In this document: positions 15,346-24,608 of the stretch, piece after piece
Layout: the number at the start of each line of letters is the position of its first letter
Numbering within the stretch: position 1 is the first letter of the stretch
Assembly: GCF_000266885.1 (NCBI RefSeq)
Contig: NC_018020.1
Coordinates: forward strand, 558,001-622,000
Direction of reading: 5' to 3'
DNA from: Turneriella parva DSM 21527
GTDB taxonomy: Bacteria > Spirochaetota > Leptospiria > Turneriellales > Turneriellaceae
DNA length: 64,000 nucleotides
Translations under genes and position numbers: made by a program
Notes under the pieces: generated by a model
What the model saw: only the letters and a program-made list of their open reading frames with translations
The model's database searches: none
Told to the model about the DNA's origin: nothing

Positions 15346-18265
15346 AAACACCGCGCCAATCACCTATTGGCCGCGAGTCGCGCCATGTCCAGGGTGTTGC
15401 CCAGTCGAACTTTAGCATCAGACCGGGATAAAGAATAAAGCGCACGCCGAGACCATAAGACATCTTGAGGTTTTGAAACTCGTTCTTATCGGGGTTGAAG
15501 CCGCGCCACGTGCGAGGGTTGTCGAAGGTGCTACCGCCGTCGATGAACGCGACCATCGAAAAGCCACGCATGACCCAGGGCACAGGCATACCAAAAGCCA
15601 GCGCGTCGAGCAGCGGAAAACGAAACTCGAGATTAAAAAAGAATGCATGGTAGCCGCGCAGCGACATGAAGTCATAGCCACGAATCGTGTTAAAACCGCC
15701 GATGATCCAGGGAAAGTATTGCGCATCGGGCCCGTTTGTCGTCGCCGCGTAAACACGGCTGGCGAGAATATATCGCTGCCAGATCTGCCAATAGAACCGA
15801 GCCTCGACGGTATTGCGGTTAAAAATGAAATCGCGGCCAGAAACGTTGACGCTTTGCTCTCCTACATATGCGGCATGCCAGCCCTTCAGCGGCCCGATCA
15901 CCGAGTAGAGCACATTGTTGTGCCGCACGCCGTATTGTACGCTGTACGTGTTGGTGTACGTATCGGGCCGAATGCGCTCTTCGGGCAAATTGCGCGGGTA
16001 TAAAAACGATTCTTCGGCGCGCGCCATATTGAATTGCAGCAGCAGAGAATCGAATGGCGTCATTGGATAATCCATACCAAAATAACCGCCAATCTTCAAG
16101 ACCGAACCGATGTAAGGCGGATAGTAGAACAGCCCGTTGAGCGACGTCAGATCAATCAGGTTCACGGGGGATATGGCAAACGTCGTGCGGTAGACACCCC
16201 AGTGCATCTTGACGCGTTTTTTCATGTAACCATAATCGAAATTGAAAATGCCGAGCCCATTCGTGAGAAAGTTGCCGACCATGCTGAATTGGTGGTTACC
16301 CGTCAGGTCAGAGCCCGTGAGCGCAACCATGCCGGCAAAATAGGTTCCGCCGTCGTACGCGCCCATGCCAAGCAAGAAGAAAATAAAGTCTGGGCCGACG
16401 CGCGCACGATAAGGTTCGACGCCTATTACCTTACCCGTTGTGTCATAGCCTGGCAGCGCCAGAGGCTTATAGGTGTGCACAATAGTATCGTCGGCGTAAA
16501 ACTTTTCATCACCCGGCGTGACATCACGCAGCGCGATATCAAAACCCTGCTGCCTGAACTGTGTGTAAATAATGCGGCGCGGCGCATCTTTTGCCACAGG
16601 CGCATCAGATATCTGCGCGTCGAGCGCGCCCCCCCCGGTGTCGGTCAGTTTTTTCTTCTGCAATGTTTTGGTGTCGAGTAGATAGATGTTGTGAATGCCT
16701 GTGTGGTTTGAGACGTACAAGATACGGTCATTCGACGTTTTGTCATAAAACTGCGGCGACATCTGTTTCTGTGCGTCGCGCGTCAGCTGCCGCACCTGTC
16801 TGGTCTTGATCTCCAGTGAAAATAAGTGATATTCGGCGCTTTCAAGATTACCTTCAGCGTTCAGGTTGGATGCATAAACAACCTGCGTGTTGTCGCCTGA
16901 TAAAGCCGGATCTTTTTCTGAATAAGCATCGTGCGTGAGTTTTTCAGTCTTCTGTGTCGCGAGCTCAACCCTGTAGATGTCGGTCACGCCTAAAACTGCG
17001 CCGACAAACACAGCATACTTACCGTCGGGTGACAGACGGGGGTGCATAATCATGTCGACGGGCGGCGTCAGTCGCTGTACGATTCGCCGCGTCTCAATAT
17101 CAAACAAAATCAACCGATCTTTACCCTGGCTGCGCGCAGAGAAAAAAATGCGTTTTGAATCGGGCGTGAAAGAAATGCGGTTCGTCATCAGGTGCAGCTG
17201 AAAAAATGTCGGGTTATCTGAACTTTTCAACAAGATGGTTTCATCTTCCGTAGGCTTTTTCGGCTTTTCCAGTGAAAAGTCGGTCTTGCGCTTTACACCT
17301 TTAATATCGCGCATGACCAGCACGGGGTAAAAACCGCGTGCGGTCAGATAGACCGCTTTCGCGCCATCAGGAGAAATCGACGGGTGCAGGTTGATGATCG
17401 ATTCGTCGTCAAGATGGCGACTGATGAGCGGCCCCTCTTCGTCGTCGTATTTCTTGTTCACCAGGGGAAAGTATTTTCGCTTCACCCAGCGGCGCCAGCC
17501 TGCGTCAAATTCGTCGAAAGGCAGCCCCAGATTCGTTTTGACCGCATCTTCTATACCGCGCAGATCGCGCAGGTCGCGCAACATTTCGCCGAGTTTTGCC
17601 TCCCCCCAGGTGTCGGCGATATATTGCATCACTGACTGGCCGCCTTTGTAAAATATGAAGCCGGTCTGCACCCGGTACTCATTCATCATTTCGAGCGAAG
17701 GCAGGGTGTCGGTCAGCGCGGCGTCGCGCATCTGCATGTCGGCTGTTGAATCCCACCCCAGCGAAAAATATTCGGCCATGCCTTCGACAAACCATAACGG
17801 GGGCTGGCCACCTTGCACCAGTGAGATGGTGCTGCCCATCGTCTGCCCCAGCAAAATGTCATATTGAAACGCATGCACCAGTTCGTGCACAACCACATGG
17901 CGAAACTCATCGTTGCTGCCAAGGTATGGCACGACGACGCGTCGTTTAATGCGCTCGGTAAAGCCCCCTGTGCCTTCATCAATCGCAAACGGAATAATGT
18001 TTGTGGACTGAAAATGGCCGTGCGATGGGTAGACAAATATCGGTGTCACCATCGACAGCCGATGCCCCAGGCGGTTACTGAGCATGATGTTCGCTTCTTC
18101 GGCGTATTGCAGGGTCTTTTGCGCCAGGTGATTATAACCTTCGGGAAAGTAAATATCGAAGTGCTGGCTCTTCAGCACTTTCCATTCGATTTCTTCCCAG
18201 TTGATTTTTTGTGCGGCAGCAAGTGGGCTGCTGATGAGAAGCGCGAGTAGCAAGAGGCGTTTCAT
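15323..18265 (-). CDS. Secreted zinc-protease / TolB-propeller / Omp85-barrel fusion protein
   Basis: The start chosen is the ATG at 18265, which gives a 980-residue protein beginning with a clean signal peptide (cut after about residue 19). A GTG 39 bp upstream would spoil it. Residues 35-300 form a gluzincin-like peptidase with H-E-L-V-H at 127-131 and the third zinc ligand in W-F-V-E-G-M-A-E-Y (E161). The middle (about 300-600) carries TolB/PD40 propeller repeats with S-P-D-G-x-x-A and S-x-D-x-x-x-x-F-F blocks. The C-terminus (about 690-980) is a surface-antigen beta-barrel ending in an aromatic residue, so it is predicted in the outer membrane. Comparable protease-propeller proteins exist in leptospires; the substrate is unknown. 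Confidence 0.85.
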   Translation of the reverse strand: MKRLLLLALLISSPLAAAQKINWEEIEWKVLKSQHFDIYFPEGYNHLAQKTLQYAEEANIMLSNRLGHRLSMVTPIFVYPSHGHFQSTNIIPFAIDEGTGGFTERIKRRVVVPYLGSNDEFRHVVVHELVHAFQYDILLGQTMGSTISLVQGGQPPLWFVEGMAEYFSLGWDSTADMQMRDAALTDTLPSLEMMNEYRVQTGFIFYKGGQSVMQYIADTWGEAKLGEMLRDLRDLRGIEDAVKTNLGLPFDEFDAGWRRWVKRKYFPLVNKKYDDEEGPLISRHLDDESIINLHPSISPDGAKAVYLTARGFYPVLVMRDIKGVKRKTDFSLEKPKKPTEDETILLKSSDNPTFFQLHLMTNRISFTPDSKRIFFSARSQGKDRLILFDIETRRIVQRLTPPVDMIMHPRLSPDGKYAVFVGAVLGVTDIYRVELATQKTEKLTHDAYSEKDPALSGDNTQVVYASNLNAEGNLESAEYHLFSLEIKTRQVRQLTRDAQKQMSPQFYDKTSNDRILYVSNHTGIHNIYLLDTKTLQKKKLTDTGGGALDAQISDAPVAKDAPRRIIYTQFRQQGFDIALRDVTPGDEKFYADDTIVHTYKPLALPGYDTTGKVIGVEPYRARVGPDFIFFLLGMGAYDGGTYFAGMVALTGSDLTGNHQFSMVGNFLTNGLGIFNFDYGYMKKRVKMHWGVYRTTFAISPVNLIDLTSLNGLFYYPPYIGSVLKIGGYFGMDYPMTPFDSLLLQFNMARAEESFLYPRNLPEERIRPDTYTNTYSVQYGVRHNNVLYSVIGPLKGWHAAYVGEQSVNVSGRDFIFNRNTVEARFYWQIWQRYILASRVYAATTNGPDAQYFPWIIGGFNTIRGYDFMSLRGYHAFFFNLEFRFPLLDALAFGMPVPWVMRGFSMVAFIDGGSTFDNPRTWRGFNPDKNEFQNLKMSYGLGVRFILYPGLMLKFDWATPWTWRDSRPIGDWRGVFSIGYEY

Positions 18266-18308
18266 GGGTCGGCTGCGCTCTGTTACGCTTCGACGCCCGA
18301 TCACTCCG

Positions 18309-18716
18309 TCAAGGAGGTAAATTCAGGTATGGTTTAAACCGGTAGATTTCATGAACACCCAGGTGTTCATTTTGCTTTCGGAACTCTTGTACGTGGTAGC
18401 TACCACACGGCTGGCGTGCAAATTGCTGAGCCTTTTCTTTCGTCATTGTTCGCAGCAAAAAATCGACTATTCGCGAAATGCTTACTCGCAGGGTTGTTGA
18501 ATAAAAACGCAGTATATTGGCCTGCTCCGCATTCCACCGCACGGTCAGCTTGACGTAGTCTCCCCGATCGCGGTTATACTTTACCAGCCGATCTCGCCGC
18601 ATTTTCAATCGGGTCAGGCGAGCACAATGCGCGCGCAGATTTCCGGAAAATTCAGAACGGTAGATATCCCATTTCTTCCTCGCAAGTGGGGTCAAACTTA
18701 TGCTGCTTAAGAACAT
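18309..18716 (-). CDS. DUF1564-like small protein with ribbon-helix-helix pattern
   Basis: The 135-residue basic protein has a strand-helix-helix stretch at about 53-90: V-K-L-T-V-R-W, then a helix, then S-I-S-R-I-V-D-F-L-L. That is the pattern of a MetJ/Arc/CopG DNA-binding fold. The arrangement (basic N-terminus, this central block, short C-terminal tail) resembles the Leptospira-restricted DUF1564 family, recalled from memory rather than searched. A perfect 14-bp palindrome lies inside the gene and a near-identical one about 65 bp upstream of its start. Autoregulation is a reasonable guess. It is transcribed away from the MFS gene. Confidence 0.6.
   Translation of the reverse strand: MFLSSISLTPLARKKWDIYRSEFSGNLRAHCARLTRLKMRRDRLVKYNRDRGDYVKLTVRWNAEQANILRFYSTTLRVSISRIVDFLLRTMTKEKAQQFARQPCGSYHVQEFRKQNEHLGVHEIYRFKPYLNLPP
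18393..18406. promoter_or_regulatory. 14-bp palindrome GTGGTAGCTACCAC inside the DUF1564-like gene
   Basis: This is a perfect palindrome within the last third of the coding sequence, where it encodes part of G-S-Y-H. It matches the upstream site at 18781 in 13 of 14 positions. Each alone could be chance; the pair within 400 bp is less likely to be. Confidence 0.4.
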
Positions 18717-18774
18717 CCCTATACAGATTAAATACCAGAAAAGCGTGATTTTTTCTCATTCCGTGACAAAAAAA

Positions 18775-18794
18775 GTAACTGTGGTAGTTACCAC
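18775..18794. promoter_or_regulatory. Overlapping inverted repeats between the DUF1564-like and MFS genes
   Basis: GTGGTAGTTACCAC (18781-18794) has six-base arms GTGGTA/TACCAC. A second inverted repeat, GTAACT (18775-18780) with AGTTAC (18786-18791), is interlocked with it. The site lies about 60 bp upstream of the minus-strand gene and about 90 bp upstream of the MFS exporter, well placed as an operator for either. Confidence 0.5.
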
Positions 18795-18880
18795 AAATCT
18801 TGAGCTTCCCGTGTCTCTCTACTGGATTTTGCGATATACATCGAATCGACCGCATGATTGCCTATTGATTAGCGACCACC

Positions 18881-20134
18881 ATGGCAGGCACGCGTGCAAG
18901 TTCTTCGTTCATCTTCATCACAATTCTCTTAGACGTCATCGGTTTCGGACTCATCATTCCCGTGATGCCGAAGATGGTCTCGAAATTCACCTCGAGTGAC
19001 GTCGAGACTAACTACTGGTACATGGTGATGACTGCAAGCTATGGCGTGATGCAATTTTTCTTTTCGCCAATTCTCGGCGCGCTGAGCGACAAGTTTGGGC
19101 GACGGCCGGTCATTTTAATTTCCATCGTCGGTCTCGGTCTTGATTTTATTTTACAGGGCATTGCCTGGTCGATTCCGGTTTTGTTTGCCGCGCGCGTGCT
19201 GGGCGGCATTACCGGCGCAAGTTTCTCAGTCGGCAGCGCGTACATCGCCGATGTAACCTCAGCCGAAGACCGTGCGAAGGGTTTTGGCATGATCGGCATG
19301 GCATTCGGCATAGGCTTTATTCTAGGGCCCATGCTCGGTGGCTTTCTCGGCGACTACCGCGCAGAGCTTCCATTTTTTGCCGCTGCTGCGTTCTCGCTGC
19401 TGAACGCGCTCTACGGCTTGTTTGTATTGCCCGAGTCGTTGCCCAAACATTTGCGCACTGCGTTTTCGCTGAAGAAAGCCAACGCCTTTTCTGCGTTAAA
19501 GGGTCTTGTTGAACTCAAAGGTCTTGGCATGTTTATTCTGGCGATTGCGCTGACAAACCTCGCGCAGTTCATGATGCACTCGGTGTGGGTACGCTATACC
19601 GAGACGCGTTTTCTCTGGTCGCCGAAAGATAACGGTGTCGCACTGTTTGCGGTCGGCATGTCGGCGGCCATCGTGCAGGGGGGATTGCTCGGCGTGCTGA
19701 TCAAGACGCTGGGTGAAGTGCGTTTGGCAAAAGTAGGATTATTTTTTGCGGCGATGCAATTTATACTGATGGGTCTGGCACCGCAGGGCTTTTATATGTA
19801 TATCATTATGCTGGTGACAATTCTCGCGAGTGCTGCGGGGCCGGCATTACAGGCGCACGTTTCGCGCGCCGTACCGCCGCACAAACAGGGTATTGCCATG
19901 GGGTCGCTGACATCGATCGGCAGCATCACACAGGTGATCGCGCCGTTCGCTGGCCTGAGCATATTGTCGAAGTTTACGCACGCGCCAGGCGCGCTCAACA
20001 CACTTCAGGCTGGCATGCCCTTTTTTGCGAGCGCGGCTCTGCAGTTTGTGGCTTTCGCCCTCGCAGTCTGGTATTTTAACCGTGGTCAGATTTCGTCAGG
20101 CAGCGGCGGCACGAAGTCCATAATAACCGGGTAA
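18881..20134 (+). CDS. MFS drug/metabolite exporter, TetA-like (DHA1)
   Basis: The 417-residue protein has about twelve hydrophobic segments. Motif A in the first cytoplasmic loop is G-A-L-S-D-K-F-G-R-R-P. The first segment has the L-D-x-x-G-x-G-x-I-x-P-V-x-P signature of TetA-type drug:H+ antiporters, and the fifth has G-x-x-x-G-P-x-x-G-G. It probably exports a small hydrophobic or cationic compound by proton exchange; the actual substrate cannot be read from sequence. The start at 18881 gives a normal first membrane segment. Its 3' end overlaps the convergent TPR gene by 49 bp. Confidence 0.88.
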   Translation: MAGTRASSSFIFITILLDVIGFGLIIPVMPKMVSKFTSSDVETNYWYMVMTASYGVMQFFFSPILGALSDKFGRRPVILISIVGLGLDFILQGIAWSIPVLFAARVLGGITGASFSVGSAYIADVTSAEDRAKGFGMIGMAFGIGFILGPMLGGFLGDYRAELPFFAAAAFSLLNALYGLFVLPESLPKHLRTAFSLKKANAFSALKGLVELKGLGMFILAIALTNLAQFMMHSVWVRYTETRFLWSPKDNGVALFAVGMSAAIVQGGLLGVLIKTLGEVRLAKVGLFFAAMQFILMGLAPQGFYMYIIMLVTILASAAGPALQAHVSRAVPPHKQGIAMGSLTSIGSITQVIAPFAGLSILSKFTHAPGALNTLQAGMPFFASAALQFVAFALAVWYFNRGQISSGSGGTKSIITG

Positions 20135-23100
20135 CTTTCGCTTTCGCCGAGCGATTTGCGTTTAAAGCTGAGGCGAATATTCAGGTTCGCGATTTCGTTC
20201 TCTTGCCCAATGCGCTTACTGTTCTCTACAGATTTCCAGTAGTGCATCAGCGATTTTTGTTCGTCATCGAGCATCTCATAGATGGCGCCAATGTTGTTTT
20301 CTATAATCGCGAGGTTTGAGACGAGTCGCGCGTGCTTATCGTTGCCCGAATCGATTCGGGTGATTGAATTGACACGGGCATTGTAGCGATCTTGCGAATA
20401 AAAGAGCAGCCCCAGCGCGCTGTCGAGATATTTCTCTCGCTGCGCTCGGGCGGTTTCTTCGACAGCGAGGCGGTAATAACAGTGCGACTGTGCCAGGCTT
20501 AGGTTGGGCAGCGAGGCCGCTTTTTCAGGGTCGATTTTTTCCCAATCGGCGAGGGCTCCCCGATGGTCGTTGCGCACGAATCGTGACCAGCCAGAGAAAT
20601 ACAAGAGTTCGCTTTCAACTTTGGTGCCGCTAAGCCCTAAAGACCGCGCTTCGTTGAACTCGGTTTCAACACGGTCAAGCTGCGCCATCAGTGCCCCGGT
20701 GCCGGTATCGCTCTGCGAGCGGTATTTCTGCACCTCTTTCAGGCGAAACCAGGTTGCTGAATTCGAAAGATCGCGCATCGCGTCGAGGTACATCGACTTA
20801 CCGGTGTTGAAGGCAATTATGCCCACCGGCGCATCAGAAAGAGTCTCGTCTTGCTCGTTTTCGCCGAGCTCTGCAAGTTTTTCCGGGGTGCTTTGCTGTT
20901 TCGCGAGTTTCAAGAGTTCGAGCGCGCCTGAATAGTCGCTCAGCGACATCAGAATTTCGGCACGGTCGTTGAGGGCCATAAAGTGGCGTGGATCATAGTG
21001 GTACGCATATTCAAATTGCTTCAATGCCATGCGCACCTGGTTTTTGTCTTTTGCAAAAGAGCGGGCGCGCTGGTAATATCCCTCGGCAAATTTTGAGCCC
21101 TCATGTTTTACGCCGAAACTGTCGGTTTCTGATGAGGCAAATATTGAATTGAGCAGGTCGTCGGCCCGTGTCTTGAGTTGCTGCCCCGAGAGCATGTTCG
21201 AAGGCGAAATATTGTACTTAACACGGAGCTCGTTTTCTGCCGGCAAATCGATGTAAAAGGCGGCAAGGCGTGCCCTGATATACATCGGCAGCTTGTTTTC
21301 GATCTTTTTCGAGCGCACCAGTGTATGGTGTTGTATGACCATGCGCGGATCATCGTTGAGTTTATGCAGTTTCAGCAGGGCCTTGAGAATGCCGGCATGC
21401 GCCGCCACATGGTCATGGTCTTTATCGACGATCTTCTTGTAATAGTCGAGCGACCGGTCATATTCTTTTTCATGGTAGAAGATGTCGCCGATTCCCATCA
21501 CGGCGCGATCGATCATCTCTTCTTTCTTAAATGCAGGTGTCGCCGGGTTCGACATCAGTACACGGCGGTAATAGTCAGCACCGAGAAAGTTGTTCTTGTA
21601 GGCTTCGCGCGCAAAGCGTCGCGACGGATTGCTGTGAAACTGCCCGAGCGCGATCAGCACCTGGGCTTCGTCTTTCTTGTTGTCGAGGTGCGAAATAACA
21701 TACGCGCCCTTTTTGCCCATCGCGAGTTGTGTGCCGTTGACCGCGATCGCATTGTCACCACCTGCATAGGCAACGACCGGCACGCGTTTGACACTGCCGA
21801 AAAGTTCTGCGCTCGAGCGTATTTCTTTGTCACCTGCTCTTGCCGCCGGCGCATTGCCGGGAAGTTTCAGCTCAGCAAAAAGTTTACTGAACGCTTCTTC
21901 ATAGAGGCCTTTGTAGCGGTAAGCGTCAGCGTACTGCAAATACGCATACGTGTCTTTGTCATAATAACTGAGCGCTTTCTCGAACTGCTTTTCAGCCTCG
22001 GGTATTGCCGACGCACCGCGCTGCATAATCATATCGCGGCCTTTGGCAACTGCATTGCGATAAAACATCGGCTTCAGCAGCGAGAAGTATACACCCCCGA
22101 CGAGCGTAATCAACACAAAGGCTGCGATTGCGCCAAAACGGGTGAGCTTAATGAGCCGCTCTTGCCGCGCGAGCCCCTCGTCGGTGTATTCCGGGCGCGC
22201 CATAATGATGCGCGGCCCTGCAGCATTACCCGATTCAGACTCATCGGCCACTTCAGCGATGGCCTTGCTGTCGAGCCAGGCACCGACTTCATGCGCCGAG
22301 GCTTCTTCAGATAGCAGCCGCATGAGCTCGGCAGAATCTGCCGGCTTCATGTTCTCGTCGAGTAATGCCTTACTGAGCCTGCGCCGCAACGGTGCAGAAA
22401 AAGACCGCAGCGTTTCTCTTACACGGCGCAGCGTTGCGGGGTCGACCGTTGCCGACTCTTCTGCGGCCAGTGAGCTTAAGTCAGATGATAGAGAGCCTGC
22501 GCCGAGAGCAGCGGCGCCGCCACCGAGCGCAACCTCGGGTGAAAGATCATCGAGCGACGGAGCCGAAGATTCGAAGTTGAAAGCATCGTCTTGCGCTGCA
22601 GGCGCCGAAGAGAAGTCGCCCATATCTGGCGATGCGGCGCCGAAGTCATCTCCCCCTGCACCGAAGTTGTCTGCGGCAGGTGCATCGAAATTGAAATCGC
22701 TGCCCGTATCGCCGAGGTCGGGAGCGCCGGGCAAATCGGCGCCTGAATCAACAGGCAGATCAAAAGAATCAGCAGGGGGTAAATCCGCATCGGCTGAAGG
22801 TGCACCAAAATCAGCGCCAAAATCATCAGTGCCTGCACCGGGATCAGCGTCAGCAGTCGGTGCCGGGGCATCAAAACTGAAGTCATCGGTTGCGGGCAAA
22901 CCGAAGTCGTCTGCCGGGGTGTCGGCAGGCAGGTCAGCAGGTGCGGCAAAATCAAAATCTCCCTCGCCTGTTTCGGCAGTGGGCGCATCGGACGTTGCCG
23001 GTGGCAGGTCGAAACCATCATCTGGCAAACCCGGTAACGCATCGGCGTCGGCAGCAGGTGCTGCATCACCGCTATCGGGAAAGGCAAAATCAAGTTCACC

Positions 23101-23571
23101 ACCGGCGGCGGCCGCATCATCTGCTGGCAGGTCAGTTGAAAAATCTGCTGCGGGGGCCAGATCGCCGCCGCCCGCTGGCAAGTCGCCCAAATCGCCCGGC
23201 GCACCAAAATCCATCGCGCCCGCATCGAAGTCGGGAGCAGGCGCCTCGCCTGCTTCAAGCGGCACGTCTTGTGGCTCGGCTGTTGCAGCCGGCGTGTCAA
23301 AGTTATTCAGATCGAGATCGAGTACGTCGTCAAATTTCGAGAGGTCGGCTATAGGCCGCTTCGGCGGCGCTGCATCGACTGCCGGCGCATCGTCGCCGCC
23401 GTCGATGTTGAGCGTCTCATCGGGTTCACCAATGCCCTCATCGTCACCCTGTGCACCGGCATCGAGCTCAACCTGACCAGGGGCTCTTTTGAAAAAATCG
23501 GTCAGCTCGCTGATCGTGGCGAGTTCTTCTTCGGTATAAGTTACCGGTTCTTTTGGTTGCTCTTCTGCCAT
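20086..23571 (-). CDS. Large inner-membrane TPR protein with long acidic Asp/Ala/Pro-rich cytoplasmic region
   Basis: The 1161-residue protein has three parts. Residues 1-350 start with a short helical segment, then a very long low-complexity stretch built of D, A, P, G and F in loose repeats (D-F-x-x-P-A). Residues 350-480 are a helical domain. One membrane segment follows at about 480-500, and a C-terminal region of some 650 residues is full of TPR-like helix pairs and is predicted periplasmic. The acidic N-terminus, single anchor and TPR plan recall the spirochaetal periplasmic flagellar collar protein (BB0326/FlcA type). That is a suggestion only. Other large TPR scaffolds are possible. 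Confidence 0.75.
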   Translation of the reverse strand: MAEEQPKEPVTYTEEELATISELTDFFKRAPGQVELDAGAQGDDEGIGEPDETLNIDGGDDAPAVDAAPPKRPIADLSKFDDVLDLDLNNFDTPAATAEPQDVPLEAGEAPAPDFDAGAMDFGAPGDLGDLPAGGGDLAPAADFSTDLPADDAAAAGGELDFAFPDSGDAAPAADADALPGLPDDGFDLPPATSDAPTAETGEGDFDFAAPADLPADTPADDFGLPATDDFSFDAPAPTADADPGAGTDDFGADFGAPSADADLPPADSFDLPVDSGADLPGAPDLGDTGSDFNFDAPAADNFGAGGDDFGAASPDMGDFSSAPAAQDDAFNFESSAPSLDDLSPEVALGGGAAALGAGSLSSDLSSLAAEESATVDPATLRRVRETLRSFSAPLRRRLSKALLDENMKPADSAELMRLLSEEASAHEVGAWLDSKAIAEVADESESGNAAGPRIIMARPEYTDEGLARQERLIKLTRFGAIAAFVLITLVGGVYFSLLKPMFYRNAVAKGRDMIMQRGASAIPEAEKQFEKALSYYDKDTYAYLQYADAYRYKGLYEEAFSKLFAELKLPGNAPAARAGDKEIRSSAELFGSVKRVPVVAYAGGDNAIAVNGTQLAMGKKGAYVISHLDNKKDEAQVLIALGQFHSNPSRRFAREAYKNNFLGADYYRRVLMSNPATPAFKKEEMIDRAVMGIGDIFYHEKEYDRSLDYYKKIVDKDHDHVAAHAGILKALLKLHKLNDDPRMVIQHHTLVRSKKIENKLPMYIRARLAAFYIDLPAENELRVKYNISPSNMLSGQQLKTRADDLLNSIFASSETDSFGVKHEGSKFAEGYYQRARSFAKDKNQVRMALKQFEYAYHYDPRHFMALNDRAEILMSLSDYSGALELLKLAKQQSTPEKLAELGENEQDETLSDAPVGIIAFNTGKSMYLDAMRDLSNSATWFRLKEVQKYRSQSDTGTGALMAQLDRVETEFNEARSLGLSGTKVESELLYFSGWSRFVRNDHRGALADWEKIDPEKAASLPNLSLAQSHCYYRLAVEETARAQREKYLDSALGLLFYSQDRYNARVNSITRIDSGNDKHARLVSNLAIIENNIGAIYEMLDDEQKSLMHYWKSVENSKRIGQENEIANLNIRLSFKRKSLGESESYPVIMDFVPPLPDEI

Positions 23572-23604
23572 TCGTTCGCTCGCGTGCCGCTCGCAGGTAA
23601 CCCA

Positions 23605-23649
23605 TGAAACCAGGTATTTTGCGGCTCTGGCGCAAAATGCCTGGTTTCA
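23605..23649. repeat. 19-bp inverted repeat with 7-nt loop between divergent genes
   Basis: TGAAACCAGGTATTTTGCG (23605-23623) pairs with 23631-23649 across the loop GCTCTGG. Only one position deviates, and as RNA it is a G-U pair. No T tract follows on either strand, so it is not a standard intrinsic terminator. It sits 34 bp upstream of the TPR gene start and 66 bp upstream of the CBM48-like gene, in the leader of both. Confidence 0.75.
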
Positions 23650-23714
23650 CGCAGACACGCAAGCTTTATCCCTAAAGAAAATATCGGAACTTCCGAAAAT
23701 AATTTGAGGGATTT

Positions 23715-24587
23715 ATGTCGCTTCAACCCAGGCTCAACACCCGCACAATACAAATCTTAGGGCTCGTCGGCATGCTGTCGGCGACGGCGGTTTTCGCCGC
23801 AGACGACGGTGATGTGCAGGCCAGCCGTCAGGCAACGCAGAGCGAAAATTTCGACCTCACGTCTGACCAGCTCGAAGCAGGCCGTGAGGCCAAACCCAAT
23901 GTTATATACGGATACAAACTCGACACGATGCGAAAGGCCGAAAAGCCCGCATTCGTCACGCTGATCGATGCGCACAGCTATGCCCGCGGCCAGGCACTGG
24001 CGCAGCGCGGCGTGCTCTTTACCTACCAGAACCGTGCTGCCCGTGAGGTACGCTTCGTCGCCGATATTCCCGGCATGTCGCCGCAGCCCATGCGCCGCAA
24101 CCAGTACGGCGTGTGGATCTATTATTACGTACCGCCTGAAATAGTGCACGCGGCACCCACAAAAAAGGTACGTTATAAATTCTGGGTCGACGGCCTTTTC
24201 ACGGTAGACGACACGCACGAACAGCACGAGAAAGATTCTTCAGGCACAATCGCCTCGGTCTTTCATCTGCTGCATGACCATTTCGCGGCGAGCTCAGGGG
24301 TCTTCGTGCTCGACACGCCGGTAAACCATGGCCGCGAAGTTCTCTTTCGCATTCCCGCAGGTGACGCAGAAACGGCAAGCGTCGCCGGCGATTTCAATCG
24401 CTGGAGCGGGCAGCGCGACTACCTCGTGCGCAGCGAAGAAGGTTACTTCGAACTCAAAAAAATAATTCCGCCGGGTGAGTATACGTTTCTTTACAGAGTC
24501 GACGGCAAACTGACGCAGAAGGTCTCCACTGCAAAGAGTCGCATGCACCCAGTTTACGGGCGCGTGAACTATTTTGTCGTGAAGTAG
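23715..24587 (+). CDS. Secreted protein with two E-set domains, C-terminal one CBM48/glycogen-binding-like
   Basis: The 290-residue protein starts at the ATG at 23715, preceded by GAGGG five bases upstream. It opens with a signal peptide cut after about A-V-F-A. A first Ig-like E-set domain (about 100-180) contains V-R-F-V-A-D and Y-K-F-W-V-D-G. The second (about 205-290) has the A-S-V-A-G-D-F-N-R-W and Y-T-F-L-Y-R-V-D-G pattern of glycogen-binding CBM48 modules. There is no catalytic domain, so it may bind polysaccharide or serve a structural role in the periplasm. It stands alone between a divergent and a convergent neighbour. Confidence 0.8.
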   Translation: MSLQPRLNTRTIQILGLVGMLSATAVFAADDGDVQASRQATQSENFDLTSDQLEAGREAKPNVIYGYKLDTMRKAEKPAFVTLIDAHSYARGQALAQRGVLFTYQNRAAREVRFVADIPGMSPQPMRRNQYGVWIYYYVPPEIVHAAPTKKVRYKFWVDGLFTVDDTHEQHEKDSSGTIASVFHLLHDHFAASSGVFVLDTPVNHGREVLFRIPAGDAETASVAGDFNRWSGQRDYLVRSEEGYFELKKIIPPGEYTFLYRVDGKLTQKVSTAKSRMHPVYGRVNYFVVK

Positions 24588-24608
24588 ACCGAGAGGGTGG
24601 TCTGAGTT

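Noticed and set aside
22142-23476. Long plus-strand open frame (444 codons) opposite the TPR gene.
   Set aside because: It is Ser/Ala/Pro-rich low-complexity sequence produced by the GC-rich repeats of the TPR gene's N-terminus on the other strand, with no domain.
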